A program made the translations under genes and the position numbers. From CAZHBA01 sp964530225 (lineage in GTDB: Bacteria; Pseudomonadota; Alphaproteobacteria; UBA6615): a stretch of 10,972 nt of DNA. The stretch spans positions 1 through 10,972 of the forward strand of contig CAZHBA010000060.1 of the NCBI GenBank assembly GCA_964530225.1. Direction: 5' to 3'. This document shows, piece by piece, positions 5,489 through 10,972 of this stretch; the first letter of the stretch is position 1; each line of letters starts with the position of its first letter. Under the pieces are notes generated by a model. It was not told the origin of the DNA. It saw nothing but the letters and a program-made list of their open reading frames with translations, and searched no databases.

Positions 5489-7669
5489 TCAGGCTCTCGT
5501 CTCCGGGCTGATCGCAGGCTTAAGCCCTACGTCGGGCTCCGCTCTCCCGCGAGCGGACTCGGTCGGTTTCGCGGTCAAGCCGCCAAGCCAGAACATGAAC
5601 GCGATGCCGATCAGGAAAGCCAGAACCGTAAGCGACACCATCTGCGTCATCGTAAAATTGGACGGCGTATAGGACCACGCCGAGGTGTCGCGCATAATGC
5701 CGAAGATGTGCCAGTCGCCGCGCAGCCCGGAACGGATGAAGCCCATCAGGCCCATGTTCATTGTGATCACAAAGGTGAGTAGTAACAGGGCGTACTGGCT
5801 GCGGCCGGTCATCATACCCCAGCTTAACTTGCCAACCTCGGGTGCTTTACGGAACAGAAAAACGTCGATGGTAGCGACCAGGATGAGGGCGCTCATCAGC
5901 TGGAGGAACTGCGCCACCGCTACGTTGCGCAGGAAGGGAGACGCTTTCTCCATAACCACGAAACCGTAAATGCCGAGGAAGACGACGGCGCTCAACGCGG
6001 TAACGGCGAGGTAGATATATTGCGCAAGCTTGCCGCGGTCGCGTAATGCTAACCCCACCGTGACGGCCGCCGCAGCCACCTCCACCAACAACAAGTATCC
6101 CACGGTGCGGAAGAATTCGGCCCTGTCGGCAGGCAGGTCGAGCTGCGCCGGGTCCATTGTTAGCAGGGTAAGCGCGTATTGGCCGACAAGTACGATGGCG
6201 GCAAGACCGGCAAACGAGATCATAATTTGCGGCCCACGTCCCTGGGCGCGAATGGAGACCTCCTCGCGTTTGTTGCCACGCCGGTAGAGGAGAAAGCTGA
6301 AGAATGTTGCCAGGATGATCAGGTTGATCACCGCGTTCTTGGCCGGCATGAGCCCCAAGAACTTCAACGTCGGGTGATACTGACTACCGCCCATATCACC
6401 AACCTCCAGTGCGGTTAGCGGTAAATTGTGTGGCGTCAGCCATACCGCCAACGATATGATAATCGCACCCAGAATGTATTTTATGTACTTGTAGAATCGT
6501 TCGGCACCGGGGATGCGCGTCATGCCGCTCCACAGGTAATAGTTGGTGATGAGAAACAGCGAGCCCACCAGCATCGCCTGGATGATAAACGTCCAAGAAA
6601 AATCACCACCCATCATGTTGTTACCCATTACCGCGGAAAACGAATAGACCTCGCGTCCCAGGTAATATCCGGCGAAGGGCAACGGAATCAGCGCCGCCAC
6701 GGCGACGAAGTTGGCGATGTAGCCCATCCAGTCGTAGTGCGCCTTGTCTTCGTCGTTCTTGGCGCCGAGAAACTTTACCGCCGCGTAAGAGCCAGCGACC
6801 AAACCGCCAAAGGCAAGATTGCCGAGCATGCGGTGAACGGCGATGGGCGTCGCGAGATGATTCTCGAAGGCGGCCCACAAGCCGCCCGTTAACTCACCCG
6901 CCTCATTTACCCCCTCGGGACTCATCATAAAACCGGCCCAGCTATTAGCCATCTGCATGATGCCGGTTCCGGCGACGTTCAGCATGATGCCGATGAAGAT
7001 GTGAATGGTCTTGCGGTCCTTGATGAGCAACAGCCCGACGCCCGCTGGAATGAAGTAGAGGACCGTCATGAAGATGCGCGTATCGCCGCGCATGTCGGTT
7101 CCCCAACCGCCAAAGAAGAAGATGACGCCGAAAACCAGAACTACCGCCCCGACACCTTTCAAAACCCACTGCACATGGGCGGGAAATTGGCCCCCACCCT
7201 GCAGGCTTTTCCAACCGTAGTAGTAAAGGTAGAGCAAGAACGTTTCGGCGAAAAACAGAAGGGCGTAGACGAACATGACGTCCTTAAAAATGCCCGCCAT
7301 GGTACCCATAAAGGTCGGATACAGAGTGAACAAGGCAAAGGCGAGCAAGCCACCGAACGCGGCTGTTGTCGCGTAGGCCACGCTCAACAGGCTGGTGAAC
7401 TCGTAGGCCACCTTGTCGTATTTCTGGTCGCCGGTGCGCCAACCCACAACTTCGATAATCACCGCGTACAGCGGCACGCCAAGGACGAAGGCGCCGAAGA
7501 ACAGGTGCATCTGGGCCAGGAACCAAATCGTCTTGCGCGAATCAATTCCTAGGAACTGACGGTATTCGTTAATCTCCTGTGCCAAGGCAGGCGTCGCCAG
7601 CAGAACAAGGACGGTCACTGCCGCGACAGCCGCGCTCAGTTTGATCAGCCGATGCGCCGTGTATACCAT
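5489..7669 (-). CDS. Cytochrome bd-like oxidase subunit I (CydA-like) without quinol-binding motifs, 726 aa
   Basis: A signal-like N-terminal helix (residues 8-30, ending ALAQ) is followed by roughly 16 membrane helices. Manual alignment to E. coli CydA (from memory) matches H55 to His19 (AQMH), E142 to Glu107 (FFAETF), ANSW to ANGW, H279 to His186 (IAVHRM) and M366 to Met393. Residues about 157-220 are a two-helix insertion. The Q-loop, over 100 residues in CydA, is reduced to about 20 here (341-358). The GWxxxEYGRQPW motif is absent; W410-x3-H414 falls where CydA has W441-x3-E445, putting a His at the heme b595 ligand position. About 300 further residues with some seven helices follow, including a conserved-looking RGDWHIFGIMRDTS loop (650-663). 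No CydB gene is present. GGAG lies 6 nt before the ATG. It is probably a membrane electron-transfer core fed by periplasmic carriers; oxygen reduction is unproven. Confidence 0.9.
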   Translation of the reverse strand: MVYTAHRLIKLSAAVAAVTVLVLLATPALAQEINEYRQFLGIDSRKTIWFLAQMHLFFGAFVLGVPLYAVIIEVVGWRTGDQKYDKVAYEFTSLLSVAYATTAAFGGLLAFALFTLYPTFMGTMAGIFKDVMFVYALLFFAETFLLYLYYYGWKSLQGGGQFPAHVQWVLKGVGAVVLVFGVIFFFGGWGTDMRGDTRIFMTVLYFIPAGVGLLLIKDRKTIHIFIGIMLNVAGTGIMQMANSWAGFMMSPEGVNEAGELTGGLWAAFENHLATPIAVHRMLGNLAFGGLVAGSYAAVKFLGAKNDEDKAHYDWMGYIANFVAVAALIPLPFAGYYLGREVYSFSAVMGNNMMGGDFSWTFIIQAMLVGSLFLITNYYLWSGMTRIPGAERFYKYIKYILGAIIISLAVWLTPHNLPLTALEVGDMGGSQYHPTLKFLGLMPAKNAVINLIILATFFSFLLYRRGNKREEVSIRAQGRGPQIMISFAGLAAIVLVGQYALTLLTMDPAQLDLPADRAEFFRTVGYLLLVEVAAAAVTVGLALRDRGKLAQYIYLAVTALSAVVFLGIYGFVVMEKASPFLRNVAVAQFLQLMSALILVATIDVFLFRKAPEVGKLSWGMMTGRSQYALLLLTFVITMNMGLMGFIRSGLRGDWHIFGIMRDTSAWSYTPSNFTMTQMVSLTVLAFLIGIAFMFWLGGLTAKPTESARGRAEPDVGLKPAISPETRA

Positions 7670-7701
7670 TGCCTACTCCAGAGTTAGCCGCCCGGCGCGC
7701 T

Positions 7702-8481
7702 TTACTTGGAGAAAGCGAAATCGGATTGCACGGTGCCCCCGCTGGGTACGGTGATCGAAACCTTCTGCACGCCCAAGTTCGGGTGCCACGCCTTGAGGAC
7801 ATAGTCGCCGGGCGGAAGGTCGCCGATCTCGTAAGTTCCATCCTCGTTTACGACTACGGCGTAGGGATGCTTAGGTGCCAACATGAAACCGAACATGAAA
7901 TTGTGAGCTTCGCAGTTGATGCTGATGAAGGGCGACCGGCGCGGTTTGAGATTCTCGGTGATGTCACCGGGATCGGGCTGGCCAAAGTTAAACATTGTGC
8001 GGCGTGCGATGCGCCCCTTTTCGACGCCGATCATCTCGCGCGTGTTGATGTTGTGCAGCACACCGGTGTCGCTGTTACGAATGGTGATGGGGCCGCGCTT
8101 GATAACCTGCGCCCAGGGGCGAAAACGGCAGTCTTTTTGGTCGATCAGAAAGCCCCCCTCTGGTTCTGTCCAAGGCTTACCCTCGGCGATCTTGTCGATG
8201 AACACGAAGGCCCCGCGCAAAGCACCATCCTTCACGTCAATCCATACGATTTCGCGTTCGCCGGTACCGCAGACATCCGGATTCTTGGTAATCAGGATTT
8301 TTTCCACGGCATCGTCGGGAACGGCGCCTTCGAAAGTGAGCTTTCCCGTTACCATGCCGCCGTCCTTTACCGCGACTTCCTTATAGGCGGTAGCTGCGTT
8401 TGCAGTGATAGAGTTTGCGGCCAAAATTAGGACGCTGGCCGCAAGGCCGTAGATTAGATGCCTGGATACATTGCTTTTCAT
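7702..8481 (-). CDS. Secreted cupredoxin-like protein with C-terminal carboxypeptidase-regulatory-like domain, 259 aa
   Basis: The signal peptide is residues 1-30 (NSITANA). The central part has a probable type 1 copper site: H143 in VLHNIN, then C190, H193 and M196 in CEAHNFM. The C-x2-H-x2-M spacing is that of amicyanin (CTPHPFM), and the His-Asn after a hydrophobic stretch also fits. C71 and C118 could form a disulfide. Residues about 205-257 (YAVVVNEDGTYEIGDLPPGDYVLKAWHP) are a carboxypeptidase-regulatory/SpaA-like beta-sandwich, as in proteins often labelled methylamine utilization protein. AGGAG sits 6 nt before the ATG. The gene lies 35 nt after the HEAT gene and 32 nt before the bd-like gene. 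The copper site makes it a plausible electron donor or acceptor for the operon's cytochromes; a purely structural role is possible if copper is not bound. Confidence 0.87.
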   Translation of the reverse strand: MKSNVSRHLIYGLAASVLILAANSITANAATAYKEVAVKDGGMVTGKLTFEGAVPDDAVEKILITKNPDVCGTGEREIVWIDVKDGALRGAFVFIDKIAEGKPWTEPEGGFLIDQKDCRFRPWAQVIKRGPITIRNSDTGVLHNINTREMIGVEKGRIARRTMFNFGQPDPGDITENLKPRRSPFISINCEAHNFMFGFMLAPKHPYAVVVNEDGTYEIGDLPPGDYVLKAWHPNLGVQKVSITVPSGGTVQSDFAFSK

Positions 8482-8516
8482 TCCTTGCTCCTCTCGGTTA
8501 CTCGTTCTGCCGCCTA

Positions 8517-10727
8517 TTAGGCGTGCTCAGCACAGTTCAGTTCTTCCAATGCCTCGATTACCACTGGCCAGAACCGTTTTTTTGTTTGATCGCCGAGAAA
8601 ATCGACAAATCGCTTATTGGCTACCGCCCTATCGAGGCCGCGCAATAGCCGTCCCACCTCGCGCCGGTGGTAACCCTCGAACGAAAAGGCAAAATCAACC
8701 AGGCGGGTAACTGCGCCGTCTCCCCCTTGCGCCGCAACCGCTTGGGCGGTTGCCAGCCTGACACCAGGATCGGGATCAGCAAGCATCTGTTCGGCATAAG
8801 AGTTCGATACTCCCAGCGTCGCCAAGGCGCGAACCGCCTCGGCACGGATGTTACTATCTTCGTCCTTGAGACACCGCGAGATGGCGGTTATGGCCGCGCT
8901 AACGCCAGCGGCGCCGAAAGCTCTCACAGCGCACCGGCGTAATTCGGGGTCGCCATCAGCGATGAGGCCGCTAAGTCCTGCAACAGAAGCGGTCGGTAAT
9001 GTCCCGAGAGTGCCAGCAATGCGCGCGAGCGAATCGGCCGCAGCACGTCGTGCTTCCTTATCGGTGCCGTTGAGGAACCGAGCGAGAGCAACTGCCACAT
9101 CTTCGTGGGCAAAGTCCCCGAGCATGCGCGCCGCAAGCCGCGGGACATCTTCGTGCGGGGAAACAACTGGAACGACCTGAACACGCTTGCCTTCCGGGGC
9201 AAACGCGGCGAGCTCAAGGTAACGAATATCGTCTCTGGTCAGGCCGCGGGTTTCCGTGCCCAAGCCGACGGCCAAGTTTTCCTGTGGTGCATTTTCTCCG
9301 AGGATGGACTGTAGGGTTGATGTTGGAAAAACAATACCGACCGAAGCTTCTTCGGCAACTTCCTCGGTGCCACCATTTTTAGTTGGTTCCTTCGTCGGCG
9401 CCGATTCCGGTTCTAATTCAGGCGTCGCCACAGCAGTTCCTTCGAGTGCTGCGAGAAGAACAGATCCCGGTTCATTAGGCCAGTCATCGGTTGCTTGGGC
9501 GAGGCGAGACAATGCCGCTAGGGCTTCCACGCGAACCTGCCGGTCGCCGTCTCCCAGTACGCTGGCGAGCGCCGTTACTGCATCGGTTTTGCCGATCCAC
9601 TCAAGCGCGTTGATAGCTCCGAGACGCACAACAAGTGGACGGTCATTATTACTTAATAATTCGACAAATTTGTTTATGTAAATCGCCGGAGCGTGCATGG
9701 CGACCATCTGGCAGGCGGCCCCCGCAACCTCCGGCACTGGGTCATCTAAACACCCTACTGCCGCGTCGACGGCCTTTGTAGAAAGCCTAAAATCAGGAAA
9801 CTCCACCAAACGGTTGAGCGCTGCAGTCCGCACCGCTGGTGAACCATCGTCGAGGCGTTCGGCGATCCGTTCCAGATAGCTGTCGCCAGAGAGCCTAACA
9901 ATTTCCGTTCGTATTCGGGAATCGGCGTCGTCGAACAACGGCGCGAGACGAACATCGGACGGCGACACCACAGCAAGCGCAGAGGCAGCTGCAAGCCGAA
10001 CGTTGGTAGACGAATCTTTTAATGCACGGGTTGTCGCCACCACTGCGGTTGGATCGGAATGGTCGGCGAGGACGGACGCCGCGCGGCGGCGGTGACGTTC
10101 GTCCCGGCTGTCGAGAAAGCGGACGAGCGCAGCAACACCTGCCGTACCGAGCCTCGCCAGCGCCTTGAACGCGGTTTCGGAGAAATCCTGTTCTTCCTCG
10201 TTGTCCAAAAGTCGTACAATTTCAGGAATGATCTCCTCGTTGCCGAGATTGGCGAGCGCAACTATCGCCGCCAACTGAATATCGACCCAGCCGTCCCATT
10301 CGTCGTGAAAAAATTCCTCGTCGTCCCAGACGATATCAGGATTTCGGCCTTTAGCTATTTTCAGGAACCACGGGCTCGCTTCGTCATACTGCATCCGTGC
10401 GAGCGCCCGGATGGCCGCAAGCTTGACGTCGGTGCAGGGGTCGCCAATGAGATTTTCGAGAAGCGCCGTGCAGGTCTCGGGAGACCCTATCCTCGCCAAT
10501 GCCTCAGCGGAATCGGTGCGGACATCCACATCGGGATCGAGAAGTGCGCCGATCAGTGCTGGAACGGCACCGTCGCTACCAATCCTGCCCAACGCTCGGG
10601 CCGCCAAACAGCGATGGATGTCTGCTCCGGTCTCCAAGATTCTAGAGAGATCTCGGGTGACCGCTTCGCCAGATTTAACATCGGCGAATGGCGTGGCAGC
10701 TAAAGGCTTTAGGTCGAGACAGTTCAT
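8517..10727 (-). CDS. HEAT-repeat protein, 736 aa, cytoplasmic
   Basis: There is no signal peptide or membrane helix. Repeated helical pairs of about 31 residues with motifs such as VRTDSAEALARIG, VKLAAIRALARM, VRLAAASALA, VRVEALAALSRLA and IRAEAVRALATLG show HEAT/PBS-lyase-type repeats in two blocks (about 36-415 and 525-690). They are separated by a low-complexity acidic linker (about 433-480, rich in E, P, T). An acidic aromatic insertion (DDEEFFHDEWDGW, 134-146) interrupts the first block. HEAT proteins are scaffolds; a role in assembling or regulating the complex is inferred from operon position only. The ATG at 10727-10725 lies 14 nt after AGGGAG (10747-10742), too far for an ideal site; an in-frame ATT at 10736-10734 has 5-nt spacing. 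The gene ends with tandem stops TAA TAG. Confidence 0.92.
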   Translation of the reverse strand: MNCLDLKPLAATPFADVKSGEAVTRDLSRILETGADIHRCLAARALGRIGSDGAVPALIGALLDPDVDVRTDSAEALARIGSPETCTALLENLIGDPCTDVKLAAIRALARMQYDEASPWFLKIAKGRNPDIVWDDEEFFHDEWDGWVDIQLAAIVALANLGNEEIIPEIVRLLDNEEEQDFSETAFKALARLGTAGVAALVRFLDSRDERHRRRAASVLADHSDPTAVVATTRALKDSSTNVRLAAASALAVVSPSDVRLAPLFDDADSRIRTEIVRLSGDSYLERIAERLDDGSPAVRTAALNRLVEFPDFRLSTKAVDAAVGCLDDPVPEVAGAACQMVAMHAPAIYINKFVELLSNNDRPLVVRLGAINALEWIGKTDAVTALASVLGDGDRQVRVEALAALSRLAQATDDWPNEPGSVLLAALEGTAVATPELEPESAPTKEPTKNGGTEEVAEEASVGIVFPTSTLQSILGENAPQENLAVGLGTETRGLTRDDIRYLELAAFAPEGKRVQVVPVVSPHEDVPRLAARMLGDFAHEDVAVALARFLNGTDKEARRAAADSLARIAGTLGTLPTASVAGLSGLIADGDPELRRCAVRAFGAAGVSAAITAISRCLKDEDSNIRAEAVRALATLGVSNSYAEQMLADPDPGVRLATAQAVAAQGGDGAVTRLVDFAFSFEGYHRREVGRLLRGLDRAVANKRFVDFLGDQTKKRFWPVVIEALEELNCAEHA

Positions 10728-10794
10728 CGGTTCAATCGGTACTCCCTAAAAGCGCCATCAGGTCTGCGAATACACATCGACCGTTGGGGTTAGT

Positions 10795-10972
10795 TCAAAC
10801 AATATCCCGAGGTGCAAACGACATGGACCAGAAGGTCTTCTTGTAGGGCGAAACGCCGATTTTTCTGACTTTGGCTACTCCGATCTTGTAGTTGTAGTTC
10901 CCGCTAATCCAGTCGACAATCCGGCCCTCCAAGGCATTGGCAGGCTGACTAGTATGCAGGAAATCCATATAG
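10795..10972 (-). CDS. C-terminal end of an unrecognised protein, partial
   Basis: An open frame enters from the right edge and ends at TGA 10797-10795, giving 59 codons. The peptide includes YMDFLHTSQPANALEG, then VDWISGNYNYKIGVAKVRKIG and ends SFAPRDIV. It is rich in aromatic and basic residues, with no membrane helix, cysteine or heme motif. Codon choice and the steady mix of residues look like real coding sequence, and it sits 67 nt upstream of the HEAT gene on the same strand, so it is probably the preceding gene of the operon or the end of a neighbouring one. I do not recognise the family. The 67-nt gap (10728-10794) holds a weak ribosome binding site for the HEAT gene and nothing else I can identify. 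Confidence 0.65.
   Translation of the reverse strand, partial: YMDFLHTSQPANALEGRIVDWISGNYNYKIGVAKVRKIGVSPYKKTFWSMSFAPRDIV

Noticed and set aside
4764..5672. 302-codon plus-strand ORF opposite the diheme cytochrome gene
   Set aside because: It lies antisense to a gene with two CxxCH motifs and extends into the bd-like gene; its translation has no recognisable domain and looks like the reverse image of GC-rich coding sequence.
7669..8430. 253-codon plus-strand ORF opposite the cupredoxin-like gene
   Set aside because: It is fully antisense to a gene with signal peptide, copper motif and good ribosome binding site; no domain or independent signal supports it.
1..10972. CRISPR array, tRNA/rRNA, insertion sequence or phage elements
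   Set aside because: No spaced direct repeats, tRNA-like cloverleaf, transposase or terminal inverted repeats were seen; nearly all of the window is accounted for by tightly packed coding genes.

Overview
All supportable genes lie on the minus strand and read right to left. Together they look like one long respiratory operon from an uncultivated Gram-negative-type bacterium: there are many periplasmic c-type cytochromes, signal peptides and multi-helix membrane proteins. The taxon cannot be fixed from this window. bd-like oxidases lacking a quinol site, surrounded by cytochromes c, are what I remember from Nitrospira-type genomes and some deep-branching phyla such as NC10, Rokubacteria and Nitrospinota. 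That is recollection, not a search result.

Layout in transcription order. The C-terminal end of an unrecognised protein (10972 to 10795) is followed by a 736-residue HEAT-repeat protein (10727 to 8517). Next is a secreted protein with an amicyanin-like type 1 copper loop and a C-terminal beta-sandwich domain (8481 to 7702). Then comes a 726-residue bd-oxidase-subunit-I-like membrane protein (7669 to 5489). Five c-type cytochrome genes follow: a membrane-anchored diheme protein (5450 to 4467), a three-helix monoheme protein (4463 to 3495), a diheme protein fused to an ethylbenzene-dehydrogenase-gamma-like domain (3498 to 1858), a soluble diheme protein (1807 to 1142) and a small monoheme protein (1124 to 756). 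After these come three tiny single-helix membrane ORFs of 36, 34 and 38 residues (750 to 369). The window ends in the 5' part of a second bd-subunit-I-like gene (359 to 1). Gaps run from a 4-nt overlap to 67 nt. I saw no convincing internal terminator or promoter.

How the genes may work together (inference). The complete bd-like protein keeps positions matching E. coli CydA His19, Glu107, His186 and Met393. It has almost no Q-loop, lacks the GRQPW quinol motif, and has a His where CydA has the heme b595 ligand Glu445. With eight CxxCH hemes and a likely copper protein encoded beside it, the simplest model is a multi-subunit complex that moves electrons between periplasmic carriers (cytochrome c or copper protein) and a bd-like core, rather than a quinol oxidase. 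The gamma-like fusion suggests an input from, or relationship to, a DMSO-reductase-family molybdoenzyme. The direction of electron flow and the terminal substrate cannot be read from the sequence.
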